Positions 1-11,007 of a DNA stretch of 64,000 nucleotides are shown here, in pieces. How positions within the stretch are numbered: the stretch's first letter is position 1; the number at the start of each line of letters is the position of its first letter. Under the pieces are notes generated by a model. It searched no databases. It had not been told where the DNA came from and worked only from the letters and a program-made list of their open reading frames with translations. The DNA comes from Ctena decussata. Its lineage: Eukaryota > Mollusca > Bivalvia > Lucinida > Lucinidae. Made by a program: the position numbers and the translations under genes. The stretch covers positions 84,366,979-84,430,978 of the forward strand of contig OZ022501.1 in assembly GCA_963989385.1 (NCBI GenBank). Reading direction: 5' to 3'.

Positions 1-1189
1 TGAGATCTGATATCAATGATGCGCTCGGAATTACTTAATTGGAGCGCTGCAAATAAAACAAATTGGATATCTTCTTAATAAAAAAAAAATGACGAAATAA
101 AACAAAAAAAAATCGCTATTTTGTTCAGTAAATTCTGCACCACAGCAGATCTTTTTTGCGTAGTGGCATACATTATACATTGCAAGACAGTACGTATTTT
201 CGGCGAACATTCAACACAAGCTGATTGGATATATGCAGTGTAGTTTACGGTCCTTTTAATACTATTTCATTCTTATCGAACCAGTGAAAGCGTTATAATG
301 AAAAGCTACGTCATTGCAAATTGCGCTTAATACTTATTGACTGAAATTTTACAGAATCCTTTACCAAAGTGTGACTCTTTGCGATTTCGTCGAAATGTAT
401 TAAGACGAATCAAGAAGATATGTGGACATAAATCAAGTCAGTGTAAAATCAAAAGAGAAATGATAAATAATATGCTATCATAACGACTTTAACGATTCAG
501 TCACAACGTCTCAAAAAAAAAAAAAAAAAAAAAAAAAACTTAATTTTCCACCCGGCAACATCACCCTATAGATATATACTTACCGATATAAAAATGTATA
601 TGGACGGACACTCGACGCCAGGTGTGTGCAACTGTGGTTACGTATCGCTGCGTCACTTGGGGAACGTCGTTACGAGAATTGAAACAGAACAGAATAAAAC
701 TGTAGGAACTTTTCTCTCTAGCGTCGCTGATCTTTCATTATATTGTAAAATATTCTGTTTGAAAATCATGTGTCTGCTTATCCTTCTTCATATTTTTTGC
801 TTTTCATGGGTCAAACCTTTGCTTGATATCAGTTCTACACACATAATACACCGAAATTAAATAACATTTATTTCAGACTCCAGTAATATACCTTAAACTC
901 TATAATTTGTTTTGGCTTAAAGAATAGATTACAGAATCTGAAGTTTGAAATTTAAATAGTGTGTTAGTTCTAAGGTTTAGTAAACTGTTAACAATGGCGA
1001 AATATGCAATCCTATAAACACTGTAAACGTGATAAGTGCTGCATTCGTAGTGTTATAGATATCATTACAGTAATCCCATTCACTCCCTGTGAAGTTTTTT
1101 TTTCCACGAGAGAGGCTGCATTGCCAAAATACCATTGACAAACTGACTATTCGCAATAAATTATTCTGTTGAAGGAGCCACGATTGCTA
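1..1189. other. Gene-free stretch with poly(A) run and a short shared segment
   Basis: No coding exon is recognisable. A run of about 26 A lies near 513-538. A segment near 653-703 recurs almost unchanged near 51321-51371 (core ACTTGGGGAACGTCG), so it belongs to a short dispersed repeat. An open frame at 594-860 overlaps that repeat and is not credible as a gene. Confidence 0.5.
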
Positions 1190-1466
1190 AATAGGTTTAG
1201 CGCTGGCACGCTGATCTAGTGGTCCCGGGTTTGGTTTAGACAGTATATTTGTCAATTCAATCAACATAGTTACAAAACAACACAATTTACAATATGATAT
1301 AGGCTCTGTCGGTAAGCGAACCACTTATGAAAGTCATCTCCTGAAAGACCACTTGGACACAGAAAATTTCCAACCGGGGCGCCATTGCACACAGCCTTTC
1401 ATTTCACCCTCCAATCGTCCTGATACGACAAATAAAGTATTGTTGAAAAATATACCGTTAAACCCC
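1190..1466 (+). repeat. tRNA-like SINE, family 2, copy 1 (decayed head)
   Basis: The 5' part has a tRNA-like stretch (TAGCGCTGGCACGCTGATC, then GGTCCCGGGTTTGG resembling a degenerate B box). The 3' part has the body CACCCTCCAATCGTCCTGA, ending in GTTAAACCCC. The same body word occurs at 45.96 kb and 49.27 kb, each downstream of a tRNA-like head, which identifies a dispersed SINE family. The middle of this copy (about 1240-1325) looks rearranged. Confidence 0.55.
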
Positions 1467-1472
1467 ATTAAT

Positions 1473-1707
1473 GATCCGCGACACGAAAAACCCAACAATG
1501 TGGTTGTGTGCCCTGCGCGGACTCAGATTAGCCTGGGCACCCGCCAAGTCTAATCAGATTCTTCACCGTACGCTTAAAGGGAGCTAAGTGTCTAAGACAC
1601 CTCCACGCGGACAGAGAAGACTCTGATCAGACTGAGCGGATGCCCAGGCTGATCTGAGTCTTTGCTGTGCGCACAACCTCATTATTGGTTTTGTCGTGTC
1701 GCGGCTC
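1473..1707. mobile_element. GAGCCGCG foldback element, copy a
   Basis: Near-palindromic ~236-bp element starting GATCCGCGACACG and ending CGTGTCGCGGCTC. It carries the internal modules AGACTCAGATTAGCCTGG and CTGATCAGACT. It sits directly behind the SINE ending at 1466. The flanks give no clear target duplication. There is no coding capacity, so it is non-autonomous. Confidence 0.85.
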
Positions 1708-1726
1708 ATTTATATACTGTTCACTA

Positions 1727-2395
1727 AAAGTAGGGGATATTCAGGTATTAAAAATTGTAGCATCTACATGTACAACAAATGTAATATCCATATGAAATGT
1801 TAAGTATTGAAAAGATAAATATTTGTTAAGTCGCTTTTCATGAAAGTTTGGACGATATATCCTGTAACGTGATCTGCATACAATTTTTTTCAGACATGGG
1901 GTCAGGACTAAAATGTGGTAAATTCGAACAAAAATAATTCAAATGCTTCAGTTAAGCTAACCTTTTTCGCTTTTTTAAGTTTTGTATGCTAAAAGATTTT
2001 TTTTCTTCTTCAAAACTGTCATTTTGGGAAGAAAACCAGAAAACAAAATTCATACAGGTGCATCGAGTTACCGAAAATGTTGGACGTCTATGGCTTGCAC
2101 TCTTTATTTTGATGAAAGAGTGTGTAAACCCAATTTTCAGTTTGTTAAATGAAGAATGACGAGTGTTTCTGTGTAAATTTTGTTATCTGAAAACAGACCA
2201 GATTCGTGTGAAATTAGGGTGTCGACCCCCTGTCTAAAACGAATGACACGCAGATCACGTGACAGGATATACCATCCAAATTGTAATGCAAAATGCCTTC
2301 TCGAATATTTGTCTGATGGATACTTGCCGTTTCAGATGGATTTGGTATTTTTTCTAATTCATACAAATTTTAATGACTTAATATCCCCTACTTCC
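1727..2395. mobile_element. Inverted-terminal-repeat DNA element 'GGGGATATT', copy 1 (internally deleted)
   Basis: The left end reads AAAAGTAGGGGATATTCAG and the right end AATATCCCCTACTTCC, giving imperfect terminal inverted repeats of about 20 bp. The interior aligns along its length with 24627-25905, except that about 620 bp present there are missing here; the junction is near 1830. This is the usual relation of a deletion derivative to a longer parent element. An open frame at 2180-2476 lies inside it and is not a gene. Confidence 0.7.
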
Positions 2396-2556
2396 TTAAC
2401 ATCTTTTGCTACAGATTTAAATAAGTCTGTTGTATCGTTCTCTGAGAACCATTTACATAATATTTGTAATAAATAGTACAACTGCTGTCTATTTACATTT
2501 TATGCGAATAAAATATTGTTTGAACCAATATTTATTGGTATTTGATTATTTTTTAG

Positions 2557-2669
2557 GTACACTGTTGGTCTTCACGCCATACCACACGTCAATATTCTTG
2601 CCTTATTTGCTCACTGGGCGACGTTTCTGAATAGTTGTATTAATCCTGTCATTTACAATTTCATGAGTG
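2557..2669 (+). CDS. Class A peptide-type GPCR, penultimate exon (TM7)
   Basis: This 113-bp exon encodes extracellular loop 3 and transmembrane helix 7 of a rhodopsin-family receptor. The acceptor is the T-rich ...ATTTTTTAG ending at 2556; the donor is GTAAGT from 2670. It enters in phase 2 and leaves in phase 1. The 37 full codons end in LNSCINPVIYNFMS, which contains the NPxxY activation motif as NPVIY. Joined to 7636 it reads ...YNFMS-E-KFRKEF, a correct helix-8 start. In known receptors this region moves on activation and contacts the G protein at the plasma membrane. NPVIYNFMS followed by KFRxEF recalls orexin/allatotropin-type neuropeptide receptors, but the ligand class is a guess from memory. 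Earlier exons (TM1-TM6) must lie before position 1; I found none in 1-2556. A paralogous exon with the same phases is at 63219-63337 on the other strand. Confidence 0.9.
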
Positions 2670-2720
2670 GTAAGTTGTCTCCTGTATTTCAAAAAGTGTT
2701 ATAAAGGTAAATGAAAATAT

Positions 2721-2955
2721 GAGCCGCGACATAACAAATCTAACAAAGTGGAATGTGCAACCAGCGAAGACAGAGAACCGCCTGGGCGGCGGCCCAGTCT
2801 AATCAGAGTCTTTGTTGTGCACTCCAAATGTAGCTTAGGTACTATACTAGCTCAATGCGGACAGAGAAGACTCTGATCAGACTTGGCGGATTCCCAGGCT
2901 GATCTGAGCCTTCACTGGGCGCATGTCACTTTGTTGGTTTTGTCTTGTCACGGCC
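2721..2955. mobile_element. GAGCCGCG foldback element, copy b
   Basis: Diverged copy starting GAGCCGCGACATAAC and ending TTGTCACGGCC, 51 bp inside the receptor intron. It retains both GATCAG-containing modules. The left flank is ATAT, but the right end is eroded, so no target duplication is visible. Confidence 0.8.
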
Positions 2956-3008
2956 AAAAAACTAAGCTTTATTGTTCCTCCATAGATAGATTTTTGGATG
3001 ATATATAT

Positions 3009-3600
3009 ATATACTCGAAAAAAAATTAAAGGTCAAACTTTTACCCCGTGATTTCTGGAACATTTCAAACATTTGGTAAAATAAACCATTTCCACCTTCA
3101 ATCTCATTTATTTTACAAGTTTTATTCTCATGAAGTTTGAAACTATAGCCTATATCTTGACCAAGTCCAGACTTCAATTCACACTACCCTCAAAATCAGA
3201 GTTGTTTGAAGCCCATAGGGAACAAATTCACCAAAATTGTCGATTTCGCCATTTCATGAAATTTTTAAAAAAATTCTCGATAGTCATTAAGTTTAATCAT
3301 TTTTAAGGTGAGTAAACTATAAGAAGTTTAAAACTCGTAGCAATTTTAGAAGTTTTTCCCGACCACACTGACACACTATCAGTTCTCTATGGGAATTCAA
3401 ACAACCTTCATTTTAGGGGTAGCTTGACTTAAAGCTTGGCCTTGGTCAAGACAAAGGCTATAGGTTCAAGCTTCATGTGTATAAAACTTGTAAAATGAAT
3501 AAAATGGAAGGTCGAACTGATTTATTTTGCCAAATGTTTAAAATGTTTCAAGAATCGCAGAGTAAAAGTTTGACCCTTTAATATTTTTTGGGGTATATTT
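3009..3600. mobile_element. Foldback element with ~210-bp inverted arms
   Basis: The segment 3009-3222 is matched in inverse orientation by 3382-3600. For example TTAAAGGTCAAACTTTTA near 3026 pairs with TAAAAGTTTGACCCTTTAA near 3563, and CCCATAGGGAAC pairs with GTTCTCTATGGG. A spacer of about 160 bp separates the arms. No reading frame of note. It lies in the receptor intron. I saw no second copy in the window. Confidence 0.75.
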
Positions 3601-3930
3601 GCAAAAAGTAAGTGTGCAAGAGACAAAGTTGGGAAAGAATAAGATCACAAGGATAAAACAAAAACAGAGGGACTCTAACATATATAGTTGTCAATACGGA
3701 ATTTAAGAATAAAGCATTGTCAGTACGATAGAGTTACTGCCAAATCACAGGAGTTGGACAATTATTTTTTGTCAAGCCTCTTTTAACAGTATACAGACAT
3801 ATTTGAAGAAAACACTTTACAAAGGCGCGCCGTCAAGGTATTGAAATAATTCTGCACCCAACTGGACTTTAAGTCTGAAAGCCAGACTTGCAATTTAAAT
3901 AAATGAAGATTTCTAGGAAATGCCATTAAG
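3601..3930. other. Intronic stretch, nothing recognised
   Basis: Between two foldback elements inside the receptor intron. No exon, RNA gene or repeat structure was recognised. Confidence 0.4.
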
Positions 3931-4161
3931 GAGCGGCGTCGCGACAAAAAACAACAAAGTGGAATGTGCGCCACGCGAATACTCAGATCAGCTTGGGCAT
4001 CCGTACAATCTGATCAGAGTATTCACTGTGTGCTTAAAGGCCAGATAAGAGTCCACGCTAGCTCCATCTTATCAGATTTGGCGGGTGCCCAGGCTGATCT
4101 GAGTCTTTGCTAGGCACATATGCCACTTTATTGGTTTATTGGTTTTGTTGTGTCGCGGTTC
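3931..4161. mobile_element. GAGCCGCG foldback element, copy c
   Basis: Diverged copy. The left end is disturbed (GAGCGGCGTCGCGAC, apparently a small insertion) and the right end reads TTGTGTCGCGGTTC. Internal GATCAG modules are recognisable. It sits in the receptor intron, in the same neighbourhood as copy b. Confidence 0.75.
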
Positions 4162-4507
4162 CAATATTCATGTAATTAACCGCCTTGTTGTTCAAAACAA
4201 ACGAAGTCGGTAGTCAACGACATATTTAATTTTCAAACATATTGTAAGCAAAAGCACTGTCATTTTTCGCTGCAAAATGTGAGGATCGTTTGCAGGGCAA
4301 AATGTTTCTCTCAGTTTTCCTGCGAAAATGTTATCATACTTGAATTCATGTGTACTTCATGTACGATTCTTAAGCAATCCGTGTCTAACGGCTTCGTTAA
4401 GCTAAAAACTCAATTGTGAACAACGGGAAAAAGGGTGTCAGCATCAAACTTTGTTTATTGCTGCCGTTGCAGCATCTAATAATAAATAAATACGATTTAT
4501 ATCATGT
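4162..4507. other. Intronic stretch, nothing recognised
   Basis: No exon-like frame or repeat was recognised here. It ends at the left target duplication of the large inverted-repeat element. Confidence 0.4.
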
Positions 4508-4513
4508 ATATTG

Positions 4514-7482
4514 TATGGCATGTCAAACGTTGCATTATTCGATATTTGTATATTCTGTATTTGATTATCGTTCATTTGTATTGTATATTTTCATAGTTGT
4601 ATTCAGTCTCTGTCCATTTCTATTGCAGATTTTTTGTTTCAATTCTATAATCGATCATTTGTATTCAATATCTGTTCATTTCTATTGTATAAGTTTTGTT
4701 TATATTCCATATTCTATTATTTCTATTTAATAATTAATGGTTTGTATGCTAGATTGCTCCATTACTATTCATTGACTTTCATTTATATTCTTTATTTTTT
4801 CATTTACATTCTAAATCACTGTATTTGTATTGTATAATTGTGATTTGCATTTAATATCTTCATATTTGTACTAAACTTCTGCTCATTTCTATCCTATATT
4901 ACTTCATTCCTATTGTATATTTTTCATTTGTATCCTATATTTCGAAATTTACATTCTGTACTCAGTGATTTATATTTGATATGCTCGCAATTGCTTTCAA
5001 CCTTATTTGATTTCTATTCTAAATCGTTTCATTTCTATTACATATTTTTAATTTCTATTCTTTATTTCTCGATTTGTATTTAATAACTATGGCTTCTATT
5101 TGAGGTTTTCCGTTTACATTGTAAATTGCTTTATTTATATTCTTAACTCGTTTATTTCTATTGAATATATTGTTGCGTTTATATTCATTGAGAGGCCTAT
5201 TTATATTCAATAAGACCTCTTGCATTTGTATTGTATAATTTGTTTATTTACTTTGATACGTGGCATTTCATTGGCTAAGAAAAATTGGGATTTCATTGGC
5301 TGAGAAAGTTACCTGAACCAATATCAGTACGGCCATTATAGGCTTACCACCCACATACCAGACGGCTAGAGTAATAATAAATGAATGAATACTAAAAAAG
5401 ATAAGACTGTACACGTGACACCCAGAGATTTTTGTGCTGCCATTCATTAGGACTGCACCTGTTGCCTTGTATAGAGCTGCTCAATGTTGCAAACCATTTA
5501 TAAAAGAATCGCAGAAAAACTGGTCAAACACTATCTTATAATGAAGACAGCTGGTAGCTGAACAATTACCTTGCCTGTAATCAAACTGTAATATCCCAAA
5601 CAGCACAGGATTTCAGTTCAAGTAATGGCTTTTACAGTCGCCTTGTTGCTCATAAAGCCTCTCTTACATTCCAGTTTTTACCTACTCTCTCTAGTGGCAC
5701 CGTGCTATATATTACTGTTGCTCATAAAAACTCCCCAGTAACTATCTCCTGCGTTTATTTGTAGATTTAGCTTCTACCCGAACACTATCAGGGAATGGTA
5801 GTTACTTCCTGCATCCTCAAAGTTCTGAGGATCTTTGATGCGATCGAGGGACCGCCGCCCTCACCAGCCTGGCACTGGGAACCGGTGAATACCGGCTTTT
5901 ACACTTGCGCCTCAACAACAACAATGGCCCGCTTCGACTCGAACTGTAGACAGAAAGAGACAAACAGACAGATACAGAGAGACTGACACAGACAGATAGA
6001 CTGACACAGACAGACAGTCAGAGGGACAGTGAGATGCTAGAGTTTCTTACCATGCTGCCCTTGCATAAAGTTACTTGACTTTATGAAAGTTTTTTAAGTA
6101 TTGTTCAAACAAGTATGTAAACACCAGTCAATAAGATATCCTTAATGAATAACAGGTGTCAAAGTTTTGCCACCATAAACCTTACGACTCCCTCAGCAAT
6201 TACTGCATGTCCCCTTTATATCAGTACGTTTCGGTTTCTTGGTGTAGCTTAATGTCGCAATCTATATCTATTTTTACAACATCAATTATTTCCACATAAA
6301 GTCGTTTATTTCATTTAATATTAAAAATTTCCTATTATCGTCAAATAAAATTGGCGATGTTTTGATAATAAAGTAGAAATAGTAACAATCAAGGAAACTT
6401 ATCTCATTTAATACAGCTATAAATGGAAATAACAGATAAAAATTTCCCGATGGCGAGTGGTGGGTTTCATACCCCCGAAATTGCAACAATTCGCTTTTTT
6501 GTCTTGAAACTAAATCTGTTTGAAAATACTTTTGTACCAGAAATAGTTCATATAATTCCCAATATCTATAACCAGAAAAATCTAGAATAACACGTTTGCT
6601 TATATCTCAAATGTCGCCACTAAAATTTCCGATGGTTGGTTGTGAACACGGGTGCGGGTGCGGTAGGTGGATTTCATACCCGATCCCGGTAACTAGACAT
6701 ACCCAATTTTTCTCAGCCAATGAAATACCAATTTTTCTTAGCCAATGAAATGCCACGTAACAAAGTAAATAAAAAAATTATACAATACAAATGCAAGATT
6801 TTTATCGAATATAAATAGGCGTTTCAGTAAATGTAAATGCGACAATATATACAATAGAAATCAACGAGTTAAGAATATAAATAAAGCAATCTACAAATAT
6901 AAACGGAAAACATCAAATAGAAACAATTGTTATCAAATACAAATCTAGAAATATAGAATAGATATTACAAATATGTAATAGAAATGATGAAAACAAATTT
7001 AGAATAAAAATCAATAAGATTGAAAGCAAATACGAACACATCAAATATAAATCACTACGTATAGAATGTAAATATCGAAATATAGGATACAAACGAAGGA
7101 ATTTGCAATAGAAATGAAATCATATTGGATAGAAATGAACAAAAGTTAAATACAAATATGATATGAAATGCAAATCACAATTATACAATACAAATATAGT
7201 AATTTAGAATAACAATGGAAAAATGTAGAATATAAACGAAAATCAATGAATAGTAATGAAAAAATCTAGCATACAAACCATGCATTATTAAATAGAAATT
7301 ATAGAATATAGAATATAAACAAAACTTATACAATAGAAATGAACAGATATTGAATACAAATGATCGATTATAGGATTGAAACAAAAAATATACAATAGAA
7401 ATGAACAGGGATTGAATAGAAATGAAAGAAAATCAAATACAAATATAAAAATATCGAATAATGCAACGTTTGGCATGCCATA
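4514..7482. mobile_element. 2.97-kb element with ~790-bp terminal inverted repeats made of an iterated T-rich motif
   Basis: The left end TATGGCATGTCAAACGTTGC (4514) is mirrored by GCAACGTTTGGCATGCCATA ending at 7482. The direct hexamer ATATTG flanks both sides (4508-4513 and 7483-7488), as expected of a target-site duplication. The arms run about 4514-5307 and 6714-7482. Each is built from many diverged repeats of roughly 20 nt around CATTTSTATTNTATAT, T-rich on the left arm and A-rich on the right, ending inward in two direct CATTTCATTGGCTRAGAAA-type repeats. The 1.4-kb interior has no convincing protein. It includes a CAGACAGA-type simple repeat near 5945-6025 and a duplicated TTTCATACCC phrase near 6465 and 6673. 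The element lies wholly within the receptor intron. It resembles a foldback-class transposon, but I cannot assign a superfamily. Confidence 0.8.
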
Positions 7483-7635
7483 ATATTGCACGCGTCAGTT
7501 TTTGGTTATCGAGATCATTGGTGATGCTTCAGTAAGAGAGTAAATGCATAGGTATCCAGTGCACGCATTGCTGTTATATTAGGTATATAACATCATTAGG
7601 CAAGGTATAAACCGTTCATGCTTTTTGCATTTCAG

Positions 7636-7871
7636 AAAAATTCCGAAAGGAGTTCAAGTATGCTATAGTGCTCTGCATGCGTTGTCGGCGAAGGGGCAGT
7701 GGTCGCAAACGTGATGATTTCTACCGTATTACCTATAATAGTGGCAACGCCTACAGTACACGGTATAACAGTCACTTTAATGGACACACCTCAACAATGA
7801 CGGACACCATCTCGCCCACGTGTACGAAATCAACACCCAAAGTTTCATTTAAAGTGTCAAGTGACTCTTGA
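7636..7871 (+). CDS. Class A peptide-type GPCR, terminal exon (helix 8 and cytoplasmic tail)
   Basis: The acceptor TTTTTGCATTTCAG ends at 7635. The exon begins in phase 1 and completes a Glu codon with the upstream TM7 exon (2557-2669). The frame then runs KFRKEFKYAIVLCMRCRRRG to a Ser/Thr-rich tail ending VSSDS and TGA at 7869-7871: 77 codons plus stop. KFRKEF is the amphipathic helix 8 that follows NPxxY in this family. The cysteines in VLCMRC are typical palmitoylation positions, and the basic RCRRR cluster and many Ser/Thr are usual for kinase and arrestin contact (family knowledge, not shown here). The 3' UTR is occupied within 20 bp by a pogo-like MITE. I see no AATAAA close by; one near 9137 is a possibility. 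Confidence 0.9.
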
Positions 7872-7891
7872 GCTGGAGTTACATATTCCGT

Positions 7892-8325
7892 CAGTTCTCG
7901 ATATCTTACGGTCGAACTTCAGTGTAAATTACTGATGTTTCAAAGTAAATTTTCTGGCCCAAGAAAATTTACTTTCAGGTACAAATAATATGAGACAACA
8001 TAATTTGAAATATGGAGAAAAATGAGGAATGTTCCCAAACTACTTTCTTCGATAGACAACAGTGCTTTGATATATGAGCCGCGACGCGACAAAACCAACA
8101 ATGTGGTTGTGCGCCCAGAGCAGACTCAAATCAGCCTGGATATCCGCCCTGTTTTACCAGACTGTTCGTTTAGTGCTCAAAGGGTAGCTAAGGGTCTAAA
8201 CTACCGCCATGCGGACAGTGAAGACTCTGATCAGACTGGGAGTCTGCGCTGGGCGCACAACCACATTGTTGGTTTTGTCGTGTCGCGGCTCATATCAGTG
8301 TTTGAGATAACGAGAATGAACTGTG
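7892..8325. mobile_element. pogo-like MITE, copy 1, interrupted by a foldback insertion
   Basis: The left end CAGTTCTCGATATCTTACGG and the right end GAGATAACGAGAATGAACTG match the better copy at 9738-9953. Shared interior features include the AAATTTTCTGGNCCAAGAAAATTT palindrome core. A complete GAGCCGCG element plus its 4-bp duplication (8076-8295) splits this copy. It begins 20 bp after the receptor stop codon. Confidence 0.75.
8076..8291. mobile_element. GAGCCGCG foldback element, copy d (nested)
   Basis: Inserted inside the pogo-like MITE. The ends are GAGCCGCGACGCGAC and GTGTCGCGGCTC. The exact duplication ATAT lies at 8072-8075 and 8292-8295, and removing the element restores the MITE sequence ...TTTGATATATCAGTG. 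This gives a clear order of events: MITE first, foldback second. Confidence 0.9.
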
Positions 8326-8467
8326 TCTAAAAGTGAACGCGCACACTTTCAGGGAAAAAAAACTCAAACATTTTCAGTTTTTGTCTCCCATATCACTGGG
8401 GTCAGTTCCTAAAGGTACACATTAGATTTCCTTGAAGCAAATAATTTTTCTTTCCTTTAAGGGTACG

Positions 8468-8512
8468 GTTCGTTTGTCCCCGGGGTTCGTTTGTCCGTTC
8501 GTTCGTTTGTCA
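8468..8512 (+). repeat. CGTTTGTC short tandem repeat
   Basis: Imperfect tandem copies of GTTCGTTTGTCC, reading GGTTCGTTTGTCC, GGTTCGTTTGTCC and GTTCGTTCGTTTGTC. It sits directly before the truncated foldback copy e. Confidence 0.7.
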
Positions 8513-8518
8513 ACGGGG

Positions 8519-8692
8519 CATGTACGCCAATCGAAGACTCAGATCAGCCTTGGCATCCGTCCAGTCTGATCAGAGTCTTCGCTGTGCGCTTGCCCACGGC
8601 AAAGACTCTGATCAGACCGGGCGGATACCCAGGCTGATCTGAGTCTTCGCTGGGCGCAATTCCACGTTGTTGGTTTTGTCATGTCGCAGCTC
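8519..8692. mobile_element. GAGCCGCG foldback element, copy e (truncated, centre missing)
   Basis: Lacks the left terminus and the central GTAGCTTA hairpin. It keeps both GACTC-GATCAG hairpin modules and the right end TCATGTCGCAGCTC. It lies 227 bp from copy d. Confidence 0.8.
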
Positions 8693-9737
8693 AAACAGCA
8701 GAAAACCGTGTATGTAAACCCATACACTTTAACACAGGAAACCCGTGTATACTGAGACCAGACTGCATACATGCGAAATCTGTTCAAGATATGTGCAACT
8801 GTTCCAGACAATATTTTGGGTTCGTGCATATCAAAAGAAGACTTGTGGATGTTTTGACCTTAAAGTGCGTACCGCCGTATGTTTTCGGTTATAAGACGGG
8901 AGTTTGCCCTTTCAAAACTATCCAAAAATCTAGATCCGCCTTATTATAAGACGGACCTTGATATTTGGGATTGTTTTAGAACTGAAAATCTATCTCAAAG
9001 CCAAATTTCTTATCATATAATTAGATATTTTTGGTCAGGTTTGAGATGAAAACACCCTTTTATAGGCGAATAGATATGGTTACCTAAGCGTGGGCGGGCT
9101 ATTTGCTGTTTGTTTTCATGACTTGTTGTTCCCATAAATAAAGGTTTTGTTCATTCTATCAATCATCTTATCTTGTTGCAAATTAATAACTATAAATGGA
9201 TATAGATATATGAGACCTGAAAGGGATTCCATTTTCCATAACAATGACGAATGTTTTCTGGAAGCGATGTAACCTTGAAAATGGAAACTATATTTTTTCT
9301 TAATGCGTTTACAAACTGTTATTATAACAGTAGATGCACCCGATACACAGCCTGCAGTTCTGAGTTTTTCCCCTAATTTTCTTTTGTGTGCTATGTATAC
9401 TTTTCATATTTTCAGAACAATTATAAATTGCTAACATTATTTATAATGCTGGATGTCATATGTTAGCTAGATAAATCATTCAATGCCATATGTTGAAGGA
9501 CAGTTAATCTATGATATTCCATTATATCTTTTTTTCCTCGTTTGATGTCTTTCGTACATGTCTTCTCCAACATTGTCTTTGCACATTTGCCTTCGCATGT
9601 GCATATCCCAGAAGCCAAGTCACAGGGAGCTATAAAGTGTAGCCTGTGCACACACCTGGAAAACGCGCAATTCCATTTCCACCTGAAATTCAACAGTCCA
9701 GCCTCTGCAAACGGATACCCGAAATATACCAATGGCA
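8693..9737. other. Gene-free stretch with a diverged dispersed repeat near 8868-8960
   Basis: The phrase CGGTTATAAGACGGG...CAAAAATCTAGATCCGCCTT near 8885-8945 recurs as a diverged copy near 53030-53110 (CGGTTATAACACGGAGG...AAAAATCTAGACCCGTCTT). Nothing else was recognised. Overlapping open frames at 9463-9838 on both strands have no family resemblance. Confidence 0.4.
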
Positions 9738-9953
9738 CAGTCAACTCTCGATATCTCAAAGTCGAAGTTCATCCGCCACTGCCGATATGTCAAAGTAAAT
9801 TTTCTGGTCCCAGAAAATTTACTTTGAGATATCAGTAGTTTGATATAAAAGGAGTTGAAATTTGAATAAAAATATGGAATTTTCCAATACTATATTCTTA
9901 TATATTACGTGGAACGATGAGATATCAGTGTTCGAGATATCGACAGTTAACTG
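9738..9953. mobile_element. pogo-like MITE, copy 2
   Basis: The termini CAGTCAACTCTCGATATCTC and GAGATATCGACAGTTAACTG form imperfect inverted repeats starting with CAGT, the pattern of pogo/Tigger elements. An internal palindrome (9783-9832) centres on TTTTCTGGTCCCAGAAAA. About 216 bp, non-coding. Confidence 0.75.
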
Positions 9954-10459
9954 TATTTGACTGACGTGTATGTAAAAGTAAAGAATTATTCAGTAATGAA
10001 AAAGATACACTAAAACTTATTTTGAAATTCCTGTTTGACCTCATCGAAATTTCAGCAGTTTAGATACGCCAATTCTTTCACTAAAGTGCAAACACGGTGC
10101 ATAAATATGCTCAACTGACATATGAGTCATATTACCGAAGTTTGAGCTTTTATCACCCAACAGGAAAATTTGGGTGATCAAGCAATATTCCTGGCGTCTT
10201 TCTGGCCATCCATATGTCCGTCAATCCGTAAACATTTTCTAGTTCCATAACATCAATACTACTTGTGATATTTCCATGATGCTTCGCAGTTAGGTAGAAC
10301 AGGCCATAATGATATAGCGCGTACAATAATGATAAATGTTTACACTTGCTACTGACCCTCCATAGGTAAACCTTTTATAGCAACTGGCTTCATACACCGA
10401 TGAACGACAATTCTAATGCACTTACGAATGTAACGCGACATCTGATTGAATAACGGAAA
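9954..10459. other. Gene-free stretch, nothing recognised
   Basis: No exon, RNA gene or repeat was identified between the pogo-like MITE and the hairpin region at 10.46 kb. Confidence 0.4.
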
Positions 10460-10499
10460 AATTTGCGACAGTAAATCCTGCGATATACTGTCGCAAATT
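10460..10499. repeat. Short perfect stem-loop TTTGCGACAGTA/TACTGTCGCAAA
   Basis: AATTTGCGACAGTA is followed after a 12-nt loop by its reverse complement TACTGTCGCAAATT. It is immediately followed by GACGTCAT and ACGTCA words, like the other hairpin elements in this window. Confidence 0.7.
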
Positions 10500-10623
10500 C
10501 GACGTCATTATAAAACGTCAATTCTCATTGACTGACGTTTGGTTTAACGTTGCTGAAAGCGCTTTCATTGGATGCCCATTAGTACACTTTGAAAAGAGAA
10601 AATATGAAAAAGTGCATTAGAAT

Positions 10624-10791
10624 GGGGATAACTGTATTGACAATTGTCATTTGGGGAGGTAAATCGTCGGTTTTATGTTCGCAAATTGCGTTTTACGGCT
10701 CCGCTGGAGCGTCGCCGTAAAACGAAATTTCCAACCATAAATCCGAAGATTTACCTCCCCAAATGACAATTTTTTTAATACAGTTATCCCC
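10624..10791. mobile_element. 168-bp foldback hairpin
   Basis: GGGGATAACTGTATT at the left pairs with AATACAGTTATCCCC at the right, then GACAATTGTCATTTGGGGAG pairs with CTCCCCAAATGACAATT, and GGTAAATC with GATTTACC. The arms are about 60 bp with a GC-richer loop (GGCTCCGCTGGAGC, itself a small stem). Confidence 0.8.
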
Positions 10792-11007
10792 TAATTGATC
10801 ATGTTGCGTTGTCGTCTAAGGTTAACAAACGTCTTGACTGGTCCACGTAACGTTCGATTGACGCCACGTTATTGCGACAGCTGTTTAAAGTAATGGTCGA
10901 ACACGTAGTTACTATTTTTTGTTCCACGCATATTTTGCATACGAGTATTCTACATTAAATTACCACGAAAGCAGCACAGGAAGGGTCTAAAAGTAAAGTG
11001 TAAATAT

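Noticed and set aside
594..860. 88-residue open frame near the window start as the missing TM6 exon of the + receptor
   Set aside because: It has a hydrophobic stretch but no CWxP motif, no acceptor/donor in the needed phases, and it overlaps a 51-bp dispersed repeat.
4634..7384. Two similar 67-residue open frames (4634-4837 plus, 7181-7384 minus)
   Set aside because: They are the same place in the two inverted arms of one element. Differences between them change amino acids freely and the residues are low-complexity F/Y/I/L, so this is repeat similarity, not a conserved protein.
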